Shown one piece after another: positions 48,328 to 58,837 of a stretch of DNA of 64,000 nt. Under the pieces are notes generated by a model. It did no database searches and was not told the origin of the DNA. It was given only the letters and a program-made list of their open reading frames with translations. Source of the DNA: Pantoea brenneri (lineage in GTDB: Bacteria > Pseudomonadota > Gammaproteobacteria > Enterobacterales > Enterobacteriaceae); NCBI GenBank assembly GCA_002095305.1, contig MIEI01000008.1:1-64000 (forward strand), written 5' to 3'. Within the stretch, counting starts at the first letter, position 1. Each line of letters begins with the position of its first letter. A program made the translations under genes and the position numbers.

Positions 48328-49848
48328 ATGAAAAACGAAACAGGTCTGCGGATTATGACTGCAGAGGGTGAGTTACGTGGATGCATGGATGATGACCTTT
48401 TCGTATTCAAAGGCATACCTTATGCCGCCGCCCCGGAAGGGGCACTACGCTGGCGTCCGCCGCAGCCGGTCACGCCGTGGAACGATCTGCGTGATGCCAC
48501 ACAATTTTCAGCATCAGCCTGGCAAAACCGCGATTATTGCCGGGCAGTTGGCGGTGGCGATCCCGGCGAATTTAGTGAAGATTGCCTTTACCTTAATGTC
48601 TGGACCCCGGATGTCGAACCGACAAAACCGCTGCCGGTGATGGTCTGGTTACACGGCGGCGGCTATACCATCGGCGCGGGCGGTCTGGCGCCCTACAGCG
48701 GTAAACCGCTGGCCTCGCGTGGCGCGGTGGTGGTCACCATCAACTACCGACTCGGCCATCTCGGTTTCTTCTCCCATCCGGCTTTAGATGCGCAATATCC
48801 TGTTGCCAGCACCATAAATAATTTTGGCCTGCTCGATCAAATTGCGGCCCTGCAGTGGGTACAGCGCAACATCCCGGCCTTTGGCGGAGACCGCCGCAAT
48901 GTCACGCTGTTTGGCGAATCATCCGGCGCGCGCAGCGTGCTGTCGCTCTGCTGTTCGCCGCTGGCCGAAGGGCTGTTTCACAAGGGGATTGTGCAGAGCG
49001 CCTACAGCTTACCGGATACGCCGCTGAAAAAAGCGCGTCAGCAGGGCATGGCGGTTGCACAGCATCTGGGGCTGCCGCCCGACGCCAGTGCCGATGCGTT
49101 GCGTGCTTTACCCGCCGACGCCTTCTGGTCGCTGGATGGCCCGCTGGCGATCCAACCGGTGCCGATTTCCGGCGATGCGGTGCTGCCGGAACCGATGCTG
49201 AAAACCTTCCTCGCGGCCCGACAGCACCGTCTGCCGCTAATGGCGGGCAGCAACAGTGATGAAGCCAGCGTGCTGGACTATTTTGGCGTTGATGCCACCG
49301 CGGTGCTGCATCAGTTGCGCGACAAAAATCGGGTGATCTATCGGATGCTAAAATGGATGTATGACATCCATGACGATCAGCGCCTCGGTCGTGCGGTGGC
49401 GCGCGACATGGCGTTCAGCGTGGTGCCGTGGCTGGTGATGCGCGCCCAGCATAATGTTGGCATGCCGGGCTGGCGCTACTGGTTTGATTATGTCTCTGAG
49501 AATGCGCGCGATCTCTATCCTGACGGGACCTGGCATGGCAATGAAGTGCCATATGTCCTTAACACCCTGAGCCAGATGCCGGATCCGAATGAAAACCGGC
49601 CTTTCAGCGACGCCGATCGGGCATTTGCCTCGCGCGTCAGCGACTACTGGTTCAGATTCGCCTGCGATGCCAGCGAATACAAGCAGCAGCTGGAAGGCGA
49701 AGTGGTATGGCCCGCGTGGCATCCAGGCGACGATGTGACAATGTCACTCGGTGACCATCGCCAGAGTGGTTTAGTCCTGAAACGGAACTTTATGCGCGCC
49801 CGAATGCGCCTGTTCCGCCTGCTGATGAGTAAAATGGTGCGTCTTTAA
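48328..49848 (+). CDS. Type-B carboxylesterase
   Basis: 506-residue alpha/beta-hydrolase. Oxyanion motif HGGG at 109-112, nucleophile Ser198 in GESSG (196-200), and the family signature EDCLYLNVW. No signal peptide, so it is cytoplasmic. It hydrolyses carboxylic esters, perhaps p-nitrobenzyl-esterase-like; the natural substrate is unknown. AGGGA lies 7 bases upstream of the start. It is a single gene between ydcJ and a chemoreceptor. Confidence 0.88.
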   Translation: MKNETGLRIMTAEGELRGCMDDDLFVFKGIPYAAAPEGALRWRPPQPVTPWNDLRDATQFSASAWQNRDYCRAVGGGDPGEFSEDCLYLNVWTPDVEPTKPLPVMVWLHGGGYTIGAGGLAPYSGKPLASRGAVVVTINYRLGHLGFFSHPALDAQYPVASTINNFGLLDQIAALQWVQRNIPAFGGDRRNVTLFGESSGARSVLSLCCSPLAEGLFHKGIVQSAYSLPDTPLKKARQQGMAVAQHLGLPPDASADALRALPADAFWSLDGPLAIQPVPISGDAVLPEPMLKTFLAARQHRLPLMAGSNSDEASVLDYFGVDATAVLHQLRDKNRVIYRMLKWMYDIHDDQRLGRAVARDMAFSVVPWLVMRAQHNVGMPGWRYWFDYVSENARDLYPDGTWHGNEVPYVLNTLSQMPDPNENRPFSDADRAFASRVSDYWFRFACDASEYKQQLEGEVVWPAWHPGDDVTMSLGDHRQSGLVLKRNFMRARMRLFRLLMSKMVRL

Positions 49849-49977
49849 TTAGTCCGCTAATCATCAAATTGCGCGAATGGAATTACTGGAGCCATTCGCG
49901 CATACTCCATTGAATATACAACTAATTCCCACCGGCTCCCACTAATGACGCTGTAAAACTATAGCTAACAAAAGTGT

Positions 49978-50004
49978 TACATCTTCACTATTCGCTGCCG
50001 ATAG
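49978..50004 (+). promoter_or_regulatory. Candidate FliA (sigma-28) promoter of the chemoreceptor gene
   Basis: TACA, 15 bases, then GCCGATAG, against the consensus TAAA-N15-GCCGATAA. The start of transcription would be about 40 bases before the ATG. Chemoreceptor genes are commonly in the flagellar regulon. Confidence 0.55.
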
Positions 50005-50051
50005 ATCTCCTATGCCCGATACTTACGGGTCAACGTGTATAGGATTTTTGT

Positions 50052-51719
50052 ATGGGAATGCTCAAAAATTTCACCATTCGCGCTGTGATGCTCACTATTC
50101 TGGGCCTGTTCTGCTTACTCTGGAGCGGAGTCGGGCTATTCAGCATTCATTCTCTTGGCGCGCTGAGCGAAGGGAATGATGTTGACCGACATCTGGTAGA
50201 GCAAATGACGGTGCTGAGTAAAGGCAACGACCAATATTTCCGGGTTATTACCCGGCTGTCGCGTGTGATGGACAGCAAAGCCGGTGGCAAAACGCTAACC
50301 GACGACGCTTATGCGCCGGTTCAGCAGGCGCTGGATAACATGACCCAGCAGCTGGCGGCTTTTAAACAACTGGCTCCGGGTCCGATGAATCCGGACATGG
50401 TCGACAGCGTGATTCAGAGCTGGCAGAAATTGCTGGATGAAGGTGTGACGCCGCAGCTGCGGCTGGCCCGACAGGATTCAGCGGACGCCTATCGTCAGCA
50501 GGCCAACAATGTGACGCCGCAGCTCAGTCGGGCATTTGGTGCCAGCGCCGAAAAATTCAATCAGGGGGCCGCGCTGATCCTCGATCATACCCGGGTTGAA
50601 GTTGACCGCTTAACCGCACTGACCAGGATGATTATCACCGTGACGGTAATTATCGGCCTGCTTATTCTGCTGTTTACCGATCGCTACCTGGTGGCGATGC
50701 TGGTGCGGCCGCTGGAAACCATCCGCAACCATTTCGCCACTATCGCTACCGGCGATCTGAGTCAGCCGGTGGCGGACTTTGGCCGCAACTGCGTCGGTAA
50801 ACTGGTACCGTTGCTGAGCGCGATGCAGGAGAGTTTGCGTGAAGCGGTGAGCGCGATCCGCAGCGGTACCGAGAATATCTCGCGCGGTGCCGCAGAGATT
50901 TCGGCCGGTAACAACGATCTCTCTTCGCGTACTGAAGAGCAGGCGGCCGCGCTGGAGCAGACCGCTGCCAGTATGGAGCAGCTGACCGCCACGGTGAAAT
51001 TTAACGCCGACAATGCGCGTCAGGCCAGCCTGCTGGCTGAAACCGCCACCACCACCGCGCAACAGGGCGGCCAGCTGGTGAGTGAAGTGGTCAGCACCAT
51101 GAACGGGATTTCCGGAAGTTCGAAGAAAATTGCTGAGATCACTAATGTGATTAATGGTATCGCCTTCCAGACCAACATCCTGGCGCTGAACGCGGCGGTT
51201 GAAGCCGCTCGCGCCGGTGAACAGGGACGCGGTTTTGCTGTGGTGGCCTCTGAAGTGCGTAATCTGGCCCAGCGCAGCGCCAACGCCGCCAAAGAGATTG
51301 CCACCCTGATTGAAGATTCCGTTCAGCGGGTCGGAAAAGGAGCGGAGCTGGTGGGCACCACCGGCGGCACTATGAATAATATTCTGAAATCGGTGCAGGA
51401 TGTCGACGCGATCATGAAGCAGATTGCTGCCGCATCGGAAGAGCAGAGTAAAGGCATCTCCCAGGTCGGCGCAGCGGTGACCGAAATGGATAGCGTGACC
51501 CAGCAAAACGCCTCACTGGTCGAAGAAGTCTCCGCCGCCGCCAACGCGCTGGCGTTGCAGACCGAAGCGTTACAGGCCTCAGTGGCGAAGTTCCGCCTCT
51601 CCGGCAAGGGGACAGCAATCTCGCCGGCTGCACCTGTCAAGCCGAACGCGCCAAAAGCACCAGGCCGGGCGGGTGGTCAGGCTACGCCAGCTGACAACGG
51701 TGACTGGGTGACGTTCTGA
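50052..51719 (+). CDS. Methyl-accepting chemotaxis protein
   Basis: 555 residues with the Tsr/Tar plan: membrane helix 1 (about 10-32), a periplasmic four-helix ligand domain, helix 2 (about 193-215), HAMP, and a signalling domain with the hairpin tip [20 protein letters not shown] and [20 protein letters not shown]. The C-terminus ends DWVTF, resembling the NWETF pentapeptide that tethers CheR and CheB. The ligand is unknown. The last 43 bp overlap the convergent LysR gene. Confidence 0.93.
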   Translation: MGMLKNFTIRAVMLTILGLFCLLWSGVGLFSIHSLGALSEGNDVDRHLVEQMTVLSKGNDQYFRVITRLSRVMDSKAGGKTLTDDAYAPVQQALDNMTQQLAAFKQLAPGPMNPDMVDSVIQSWQKLLDEGVTPQLRLARQDSADAYRQQANNVTPQLSRAFGASAEKFNQGAALILDHTRVEVDRLTALTRMIITVTVIIGLLILLFTDRYLVAMLVRPLETIRNHFATIATGDLSQPVADFGRNCVGKLVPLLSAMQESLREAVSAIRSGTENISRGAAEISAGNNDLSSRTEEQAAALEQTAASMEQLTATVKFNADNARQASLLAETATTTAQQGGQLVSEVVSTMNGISGSSKKIAEITNVINGIAFQTNILALNAAVEAARAGEQGRGFAVVASEVRNLAQRSANAAKEIATLIEDSVQRVGKGAELVGTTGGTMNNILKSVQDVDAIMKQIAAASEEQSKGISQVGAAVTEMDSVTQQNASLVEEVSAAANALALQTEALQASVAKFRLSGKGTAISPAAPVKPNAPKAPGRAGGQATPADNGDWVTF

Positions 51720-52558
51720 CCCTGACTCAGCCACGCCACCAGCGCCGCCAGCAACGGTGGCCCATCGGCGGGCGATCGCTGCAGTAAGCTGTAGCTCGCC
51801 CCGGTTTTTACCTCGCCAGCGAACGGTTTAATCAGCCTGCCGCTGGCAATATCACTCTCCACCAGATTGCTGTCAGCAATCGCCACGCCAAATCCCTGAA
51901 TCGCTGCGCTAATCGCCAGGTCCATGGTGGCAAAGTGCTGGTTGCGTTGCATCGTAACCGCCACGCCTTGCCCTTTCAGCCAGCATTGCCAGTCGCGCAT
52001 ATCGTCGGTGGGATGCAGAAAAGTCATGCCCGCCAGGTTTTGCGGCGACGCGGGGATCGGCTGCCCGCTAGCGATTACCGGCGTCAGCGACTCTTCAAAC
52101 AGCGTCAGTGCGTCAGTACGCGGTTTGCCATAGACGATGGCAGCATCAAAATTGTCGAGCTGTGAGGCGTGATCCAGCGTGGTAGTGAGCGCCACGTGCA
52201 GTTCTGGCCGCAGCTGCTCCAGTGCCACCAGGCGCGGCACCAGCCAGCGCATCGCACAGGTCGGCGCTTTCAGGCGGATACTGGCCTGAGTGCGACGCGC
52301 TTTTTCGCTGGCCTGCGCCATCAGTTCATAGCCCTGACGCAGTTCTGGCAGCAGCGCCGCGCCCTGCGGTGTCAGACGCAAACCACGGGCGTGTCGATCA
52401 AACAACGTCAGGCCGAGCCAGTGCTCCAGCGCAGCAATTTTGCGGCTGACTGCGCCCTGGGTAATGCACAGTTCCCGGGCCGCATGGGTCAGATTAAGGT
52501 GACGGGCCGTCACCAGAAAAGCGTGAATCGCATTGAGCGGCAGGGTTGTACGTGACAC
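51677..52558 (-). CDS. LysR-family regulator, GcvA-like
   Basis: 293 residues: winged helix ([20 protein letters not shown] ... [19 protein letters not shown]) of the GcvA/AmpR branch and an effector domain with [13 protein letters not shown]. The start is GTG with GAGGTG before it. It is divergent from the aminotransferase gene 126 bp away and probably regulates it. Confidence 0.85.
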   Translation of the reverse strand: MSRTTLPLNAIHAFLVTARHLNLTHAARELCITQGAVSRKIAALEHWLGLTLFDRHARGLRLTPQGAALLPELRQGYELMAQASEKARRTQASIRLKAPTCAMRWLVPRLVALEQLRPELHVALTTTLDHASQLDNFDAAIVYGKPRTDALTLFEESLTPVIASGQPIPASPQNLAGMTFLHPTDDMRDWQCWLKGQGVAVTMQRNQHFATMDLAISAAIQGFGVAIADSNLVESDIASGRLIKPFAGEVKTGASYSLLQRSPADGPPLLAALVAWLSQGQNVTQSPLSAGVA

Positions 52559-52683
52559 AGAGCACCTCAGCTATGCATTTTAATCATGGCTATTATGACG
52601 ACATTTCGCTTGCCGACTCAAGTCACAGCCCGTTGAATAGCCCTTAATTGCATTCAGCTCGCTATGTCACTGACGGAGAGAAC

Positions 52684-53850
52684 ATGTCCCTGAAAACGCC
52701 TGTCGCAGTCACCTCGAAGTTGCCCGATGTCGGTACCACCATTTTCAGCGTTATTGGCCAGCTTTCGGCGCAGCATCAGGCGATCAATCTGTCGCAGGGC
52801 GCACCGAATTTCCCCTGCGATCCGTTGCTGGTTGAAAGTGTCAGCCAGGCGATGCGCGACGGCCATAACCAGTACGCGTCGATGACCGGCTTGCCGGCAC
52901 TACGGGAAATTTTAGCCAGTAAGGTCGAATCGCTCTACGGCCAGAAATACGATCCGGCCAGTGAAGTGCTGATCACCGGCAGCGCCAGTCAGGGCATTTA
53001 CATGGCGATTTCCGCGCTGGTGCATCCGGGGGATGAGGTCATTTTCTTTGAACCGGCATTCGACAGCTACGCACCGGTGGTCCGGTTACAGGGCGGCAAG
53101 CCGATTGGCCTGAAGCTGCAGGTGCCGGCTTTCGCCATCGACTGGCAGCAGTTGCGCGCCGCCATTACGCCGCGTACCCGGATGATCATCATCAATACGC
53201 CGCATAACCCCAGTGCCCAGGTGCTGACGCCGGACGATCTCAATCAGCTGGCGGCCCTGACCCGCAACACTGACATCGTGGTGTTATCCGACGAGGTGTA
53301 TGAACATATTCTGTTTGATGGCCGTCCGCACTGCGGCATGGCGACCCATCCGGAGCTGGCGGCGCGCAGCGTCATCGTCTCTTCGTTTGGCAAAACTTTC
53401 CACGTCACCGGCTGGCGGGTGGGTTACTGCCTGGCACCGGCGGAACTGATGACCGAGCTGGTGAAAGTGCATCAGTTTATGATGTACGCCGCAGATACGC
53501 CGATGCAGGTGGGATTCGCCCATTATCTGCAGACGCCGCAACACTATCTGTCACTGTCATCTTTCTACCAGCAAAAGCGCGATCGGCTGATTGCGCTGAT
53601 GCAGGATTCACCGTTTAAGCTGCTGCCGTGCGCCGGCTCGTTCTTTATGCTGGCCAGCTACGGACATTTCAGTGACGAACCGGACAGCGAGATGGTAAAA
53701 CGTCTTATCGTCGATCACGGGGTGGCGACCATCCCGCTGTCGGCGTTTTATATGGATGGCACCGACAACAAACTGATCCGTCTTTCCTTTGCCAAAGACG
53801 AGGCAACATTAGAGGCTGGCGCCGCTGCGCTGTCGGCGTTCCGGCAGTAA
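52684..53850 (+). CDS. PLP-dependent aminotransferase, YbdL-like (methionine-preferring)
   Basis: 388 residues of class I/II. The PLP lysine is in SSFGKTFHVTGWRVGY; other contacts are INTPHNPSAQV and SDEVYEHI. It resembles E. coli YbdL (methionine aminotransferase, 386) and kynurenine aminotransferases. GGAGAGAAC precedes the ATG at 52684; the open frame before it (from 52648) lacks a ribosome site. It is followed by an amino-acid-binding protein gene. Confidence 0.87.
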   Translation: MSLKTPVAVTSKLPDVGTTIFSVIGQLSAQHQAINLSQGAPNFPCDPLLVESVSQAMRDGHNQYASMTGLPALREILASKVESLYGQKYDPASEVLITGSASQGIYMAISALVHPGDEVIFFEPAFDSYAPVVRLQGGKPIGLKLQVPAFAIDWQQLRAAITPRTRMIIINTPHNPSAQVLTPDDLNQLAALTRNTDIVVLSDEVYEHILFDGRPHCGMATHPELAARSVIVSSFGKTFHVTGWRVGYCLAPAELMTELVKVHQFMMYAADTPMQVGFAHYLQTPQHYLSLSSFYQQKRDRLIALMQDSPFKLLPCAGSFFMLASYGHFSDEPDSEMVKRLIVDHGVATIPLSAFYMDGTDNKLIRLSFAKDEATLEAGAAALSAFRQ

Positions 53851-53932
53851 GCGGCTGGCGGACGCAAGGTTGCCCGACTGACGCACGGTAAAGCAGGGCA
53901 GCGATCGGTTAAAAACAATAATTTCGGGGTAA

Positions 53933-54712
53933 ATGATGAAAAAACGCAACGCACTGTTTCTGGCACTCGGCATGATGACGTCGGTATCGGCGCTGGCGCA
54001 GGATTTACGTTATGGCCTGGAGTCACAGTATCCGCCGTTTGAAAGCCGCAACGCTCAGGGGGAACTGGAAGGTTTTGATATCGAATTGGGTAACGCGATC
54101 TGCCAGGCCGGTAAGTTTAACTGCCACTGGGTGGAGAGCAGCTTCGACGCGCTGATCCCGGCGCTGCAGGCGAAGAAGTTTGATGCGATCAACTCGGCGA
54201 TGAACATCACCGAAGCGCGGGCGAAAAGCATCGGCTTCACCCAGCCGATCTACCGTATTCCGACCATGCTGGTGGCGAAAACCGGCCAGAAGCTGGCACC
54301 CACGGCCGACGCGCTGAAGGGCAAAAATATCGGGGTATTGCAGGGATCGATTCAGGAAACCTACGCCAAAAAACACTGGGAGTCGCAGGGCGTTACCGTG
54401 ACCTCGTATCAGGATCAGAACCAGGTCTATAACGACATGGTCGCCGGGCGTCTGGACGGTACATTGGTGATGTCAGCCGCCGGTCAGTCGGGCTTCCTCG
54501 ACAAACCACAGGGTAAAGGCTTCGGCTTTATCGGTAAGCCGGTCGAGGATGATGCGATTCTCGGGTCGGGTATCGGCTTTGGCCTGCGTAAAGATGATAC
54601 GCAGCTCAAACAGTCGCTGGATACGGCGATCGCCAAAGTGCAGACAGATGGCACCGTGAAGAAGCTGGCTGAGAAATATTTCCCGGGCATTGATGTCAGC
54701 GTGAAGCCATAA
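53933..54712 (+). CDS. Amino-acid ABC transporter periplasmic binding protein (family 3, ArgT/HisJ-like)
   Basis: 259 residues with a signal peptide (MMKKRNALFLALGMMTSVSALA-Q) and the family 3 fold: YPPFESRNAQGELEGFDIELG, then ITEARAKSIGFTQPIY. It probably binds a basic or polar amino acid. No permease or ATPase gene is close, so it must borrow a membrane complex. It follows the aminotransferase gene at 82 bp. Confidence 0.87.
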   Translation: MMKKRNALFLALGMMTSVSALAQDLRYGLESQYPPFESRNAQGELEGFDIELGNAICQAGKFNCHWVESSFDALIPALQAKKFDAINSAMNITEARAKSIGFTQPIYRIPTMLVAKTGQKLAPTADALKGKNIGVLQGSIQETYAKKHWESQGVTVTSYQDQNQVYNDMVAGRLDGTLVMSAAGQSGFLDKPQGKGFGFIGKPVEDDAILGSGIGFGLRKDDTQLKQSLDTAIAKVQTDGTVKKLAEKYFPGIDVSVKP

Positions 54713-54717
54713 CTGAC

Positions 54718-54742
54718 AATCGGGCGCGTGCTGCGCCCGATT
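54718..54742. terminator. Terminator between the binding protein and the PepT-like gene
   Basis: AATCGGGCGC-GTGCT-GCGCCCGATT, a perfect 10-bp stem between two convergent genes. Only short T-runs flank it. Confidence 0.75.
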
Positions 54743-54748
54743 TAATCG

Positions 54749-55975
54749 TTATTCCGCTGCCAGGTAGCAGAGTTTTTCCGCCACCTGATAGGATTTCACA
54801 AACGACGGCAGTGGTAAGAACTCAAAGCGCGAATGGAAGTTATGCGCACCGGTGAAAAAGTTCGGCGTCAGTAAGCCCTTAGCCGACAGCGCTGCACCGT
54901 CAGTGCCGCCCCGCATCGGAATCACCTTTGGTTCGATATCCAGCGCGCGGAACGCTTTGAAAATCAGGTCGATCGCCCGACGATCCTCGCCCAGCGCATT
55001 GCTGATATTGCTGTAGATATCGGTAATGGTGATCTCAACCTTGCCGGTCGGGTAGCGGGCAGCAATCGCCTGCGCCTGCTGCTGTAGTTGCTGCTTACGC
55101 TCGGCAAAACTGGCCAGATCAAAATCACGGATAGAGGCTTTCAGGACCGCCTGGCTGGCGTTGGCCTGGATCTCATTGAACCAGATATAGCCTTCACGGC
55201 CCTCGGTCTGTTCCGGGGTCTGCTGACGATCAAACTGGCTGATGTAGTCATGCGCCATCAGCAGCGGGTTAACCAGCACCCCTTTACCCGACATCGGATG
55301 CGCCGGTACGCCGGTAAAGCGGATTTCGGCGGCGGCACCATTGAAGTTCTCATACACCACTTCGCCCAGTTCGCAGCAGTCGATGGTCCAGGCGAAGTCC
55401 ACATTAAATCGCGTTTCCAGATCGAGCGCTTTGGCTCCGCGCAGGCCAATCTCTTCATCGGGCACAAACGCCACCACGATATCGCCGTGGTCGCCGTTAA
55501 GGTTCTCCATCAGCGTCATCACCACCGTCACTGCCGCTTTGTTATCAGCGCCCAGTACGCTGGTACCGTCGCTGAAAATCACCTGCTGACCGATATAGGG
55601 AGCGATCTCCGGATGCTGATCGCGGCGTAGCCAGATATCCTGGTCGGCATTCAGGCAGAGATCCTGATCCTCCCAGCGCAGAATCTGCGGTTTGATATCG
55701 GGTGACAGACCGACGTCAACGGTATCGATATGGGTGATAAAGCCGATACGCGGCGCAGCGGGACGATTACCCGGTTTCACCGCCGTTACCGTCGCATGCT
55801 GGTCAATCACCACCTGTTCCAGCCCCAGCGCACGCAGCTCGGCCGCCAGCAGTTCCGCCATCGCGTGCTGGCTCGGGGTACTGGGCAGAGTGGTCGATTT
55901 CGCATCACTCTGACTGCTGACGGCGAGGTAACGGAAAAAGCGCTCGGTAAGTTGCGTCTCAAGTTTGTCGGTCAT
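54749..55975 (-). CDS. PepT-like M20 tripeptide aminopeptidase
   Basis: 408 residues, the same as PepT, with the zinc ligands in GFITHIDTVD, LGADNKAA, VPDEEIGLRGAK and the final His in FTGAHNFHS. It is clearly divergent from E. coli PepT, so it may be a paralogue with other substrates. AAGGA lies 6 bases before the ATG at 55975; a GTG at 55978 is an alternative. Divergent from the DppA-like gene. Confidence 0.87.
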   Translation of the reverse strand: MTDKLETQLTERFFRYLAVSSQSDAKSTTLPSTPSQHAMAELLAAELRALGLEQVVIDQHATVTAVKPGNRPAAPRIGFITHIDTVDVGLSPDIKPQILRWEDQDLCLNADQDIWLRRDQHPEIAPYIGQQVIFSDGTSVLGADNKAAVTVVMTLMENLNGDHGDIVVAFVPDEEIGLRGAKALDLETRFNVDFAWTIDCCELGEVVYENFNGAAAEIRFTGVPAHPMSGKGVLVNPLLMAHDYISQFDRQQTPEQTEGREGYIWFNEIQANASQAVLKASIRDFDLASFAERKQQLQQQAQAIAARYPTGKVEITITDIYSNISNALGEDRRAIDLIFKAFRALDIEPKVIPMRGGTDGAALSAKGLLTPNFFTGAHNFHSRFEFLPLPSFVKSYQVAEKLCYLAAE

Positions 55976-56102
55976 CACTATTCCTTATTAGTCAGCCACG
56001 GGCAGGGTTCGCTATGGTGCCGAATCGTGCTATCAATGAAGCATCTGAATGATTCATTTAGGTATTCTGATCACCGGAAGTCAATACAAAGCGAGGATGA
56101 TA

Positions 56103-57698
56103 ATGAAAATGAAGATAGCCACCTTAGCGCTTGTTACGGCTGGGATGACGCTGGCGGCCAGCGTGAACGCCAAAACGCTGGTCTACTGCTCAGAAGGATC
56201 GCCAGAGAATTTCAACCCGCAACTCTATACCTCGGGCACCAGCGTAGACGCCAGCGCGGTGCCGGTATTTAACCGCCTGGTGGACTTTAAGGCCGGTACT
56301 ACTGAACTGGTCCCCAGCCTGGCGGAAAGCTGGGAGATCAGCCCCGACGGCACGGTTTATACCTTCCATCTGCGTAAAAACGTCAAATTCCAGAGCAACA
56401 AACAGTTTAAACCGACGCGCGACTTCAACGCAGACGATGTCATCTTCTCTTTTATGCGCCAGATGGACCCGAAAAATCCCTACCACAACGTCTCGGGCGG
56501 CACCTATTCCAACTTCGAAAGCCTGGAGCTGTCGACACTGATTAAACAGATTGAACGGGTGGATGACCATACGGTGCGCTTCACGCTGTCGCACCCGGAA
56601 GCGCCGTTTCTGGCCGATCTTGGCTGGTACTTTGCCTCGATTCATTCGGCTGAATATGCCGATAGCATGCTGAAAGCCGGTACGCCGGAGAAGGTCGACA
56701 TGAACCCTATCGGCACCGGGCCGTTTGAGCTGGTGCAGTACCAGAAGGACTCACGCATTCTCTACAAGGCCTTCCCACAATACTGGCAGGGCAAGGCAAA
56801 GCTGGATCGGCTGGTGTTCAGCATCACCCCGGATGCCTCGGTGCGTTATGCCAAGCTGGAGAAGAACGAATGCCAGGTGATGCCGTTCCCCAATCCGGCC
56901 GATCTGGAAAAAATGCGCGCCAACCCGGACATCACCCTGGAACAGAAAGCCGGGCTGAATACCGGTTTCCTGGCGTTTAATACCACCAAAGCGCCAACCG
57001 ACAAGGTGGAAGTCCGTCAGGCACTGGCGATGGCGATCAACAAACCGGCGATCATCGAGGCGATTTTTAAAGGTACCGGCACGGTAGCAAAAAACATTCT
57101 GCCACCGGGCGTCTGGAGCGCCGACAAAGATCTGAAAGATTACGACTACGATCCGGAAAAAGCCAAAGCGTTACTGCAACAGGCCGGGGTCAAACCGGGT
57201 ACCGAGATTGCGCTGTGGGCGATGCCGGTGCAGCGGCCCTACAATCCCAATGCCCGCCGCATGGCCGAGATGATCCAGTCAGACTGGGCGAAAGTCGGTA
57301 TTAAAGCCAATATTGTCAGCTATGAGTGGGGCGAATACCTGAAACGGGTCCGCAGCGGTGAGCATCAGGCGGCATTAATGGGCTGGACCACCGCCACCGG
57401 CGACCCGGACAACTTCTTTGGCCCGCTCTACAGCTGCACCTCGGCGCAGGGCGGATCGAACTCGTCAAAATGGTGCTATCAGCCGTTTGAGAAGTTAATC
57501 ACCGCCGCCCGCGCCGAACCGGATCAGGGCAAGCGCACCGCGATGTATCTGCAGGCGCAGCAGATAATGCACGATCAAATGCCGGCAGTGATGATTGCCC
57601 ACTCGACCATTTTTGAGCCGGTGCGCAAATCGGTCAGCGGCTATCAGGTTGATCCGTTTGGCAAACACATTTTCTACCAGGTCGATATCAAACAGTAA
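56103..57698 (+). CDS. DppA-like dipeptide-binding periplasmic protein
   Basis: 531 residues: signal peptide (MKMKIATLALVTAGMTLAASVNA-K) and a family 5 binding fold with LVYCSEGSPENFNPQLYTSGTS and FKPTRDFNADDVIFSFMRQMD, close to DppA. GAGGA lies 5 bases before the ATG at 56103; ATGs at 56097 and 56109 are alternatives. No dppBCDF genes follow, so it probably docks to the cell's Dpp permease elsewhere. It lies between peptidase genes, which fits peptide use. Confidence 0.9.
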   Translation: MKMKIATLALVTAGMTLAASVNAKTLVYCSEGSPENFNPQLYTSGTSVDASAVPVFNRLVDFKAGTTELVPSLAESWEISPDGTVYTFHLRKNVKFQSNKQFKPTRDFNADDVIFSFMRQMDPKNPYHNVSGGTYSNFESLELSTLIKQIERVDDHTVRFTLSHPEAPFLADLGWYFASIHSAEYADSMLKAGTPEKVDMNPIGTGPFELVQYQKDSRILYKAFPQYWQGKAKLDRLVFSITPDASVRYAKLEKNECQVMPFPNPADLEKMRANPDITLEQKAGLNTGFLAFNTTKAPTDKVEVRQALAMAINKPAIIEAIFKGTGTVAKNILPPGVWSADKDLKDYDYDPEKAKALLQQAGVKPGTEIALWAMPVQRPYNPNARRMAEMIQSDWAKVGIKANIVSYEWGEYLKRVRSGEHQAALMGWTTATGDPDNFFGPLYSCTSAQGGSNSSKWCYQPFEKLITAARAEPDQGKRTAMYLQAQQIMHDQMPAVMIAHSTIFEPVRKSVSGYQVDPFGKHIFYQVDIKQ

Positions 57699-57721
57699 GA
57701 AGCTACGGCCCGGCTCTGCAA

Positions 57722-57749
57722 CGTAACGCCCGCCAGTGGGGGCGTTACG
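57722..57749. repeat. Hairpin after the DppA-like gene
   Basis: CGTAACGCCC and GGGCGTTACG around an 8-nt loop; no T-run. It sits between convergent genes and may protect both 3' ends. Confidence 0.55.
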
Positions 57750-57752
57750 GCC

Positions 57753-58673
57753 TCAGCCGCCGATCCCACGCAGTTGCTGATCGATTTCAGTTAACCGCTG
57801 CTGTAAAAACTCCACAAACAGCGTCAGCGCAGCGGTGCGCTGACGACCCGACACCGTCTGCAGTTGCAGCGTCCGCTGGCTGAGCTGATCGACGCCCATC
57901 GACCGCAGCACCAGGTTCTGTGCCTGGTGTTCAAACAGCAGGGTAAAGGCGCTACAAATCGTCACCGCCTGCGGCGTGCGCAGCAAAAAATGATACAGCG
58001 TGGCGAAGTAATCGCAGGTCAGCACCGGCTCGACCACGCAACTGCTCATCTGACAGGAGAGATCAAACAGTTGCCGCACCGTGGTGTGCTGGCCCGGCAG
58101 TGCCAGCGGCCAGCGTGGCAGATCGGCCAGCGTAACCTGGCGTGACGCCAGCGGGTGACTCTGATGCATCGCCAGCAGCACCGGCGCGGGCCATGAGCCG
58201 AGCACTTCAACACTGCGCTCCGGATGCAGGCTGAACTGCAACGCAACGTCGCATTCACCAGCCCGCACCGCTTCGGCCACGCCCTGCGAGTGGGTCACAT
58301 TCAGGGCAAACAGCACGCCAGGATTCGCCTGCCGAAAATCGGACAGCAGGCCCGGCAGCAGGCTGAACGCCATGCCATCGGTACAGGCGATACGGATCCG
58401 GGTGCGGCGCACCGCTTTCAGTCCCTTAATCTCCGCCAGCGCATATTCCATATCCAGCTGACTCTTGCGCACATGATGCGCAAAAATTTCACCAGCTTCA
58501 TTCAGCACCATTCCGCGCGCATGCCGCTCAAACAGCGGCACGCCCACCTGCGCCTCCAGCCGCTGAATCTGACGGCTGATGGCCGATACCGCGACAAACA
58601 GCTGTTCACTGGCGGCGCTGAGCGATCCGCAATTCACCACCGCCAGAAAATAGCGGATTTCACTGCTCAACAT
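57753..58673 (-). CDS. LysR-family regulator
   Basis: 306 residues: winged helix (MLSSEIRYFLAVVNCGSLSA ... VSAISRQIQRLEAQ) and an effector domain with IRIACTDGMAFSLLPGLL, of the CynR/nac-like type used by many amino-acid utilisation operons. GGAGGAG lies 5 bases before the ATG at 58673. It is divergent from the M20 hydrolase-transporter pair and is its likely regulator. Confidence 0.86.
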   Translation of the reverse strand: MLSSEIRYFLAVVNCGSLSAASEQLFVAVSAISRQIQRLEAQVGVPLFERHARGMVLNEAGEIFAHHVRKSQLDMEYALAEIKGLKAVRRTRIRIACTDGMAFSLLPGLLSDFRQANPGVLFALNVTHSQGVAEAVRAGECDVALQFSLHPERSVEVLGSWPAPVLLAMHQSHPLASRQVTLADLPRWPLALPGQHTTVRQLFDLSCQMSSCVVEPVLTCDYFATLYHFLLRTPQAVTICSAFTLLFEHQAQNLVLRSMGVDQLSQRTLQLQTVSGRQRTAALTLFVEFLQQRLTEIDQQLRGIGG

Positions 58674-58837
58674 GGAGACTCCTCCGCCACAGGGACGCAT
58701 TAAAACGGGGCATGCCTCAGGATCGGGCAGACCTTTGTTGCTTTAAAAGCAAAGCTAACTCGATAAATTGATAATTGTGGCAAAGGCCGAAGTTTGTCAA
58801 AGATAACTGACGATTAAAAAAAACAAACAGGGCAAAC

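Noticed and set aside
48069-48371. 100-codon frame before the carboxylesterase
   Set aside because: No ribosome-binding site, odd Cys/Phe-rich composition, and it runs into the esterase gene in another frame.
50610-51506. 298-codon open frame opposite the chemoreceptor
   Set aside because: Shadow frame; the sense strand encodes conserved MCP motifs.
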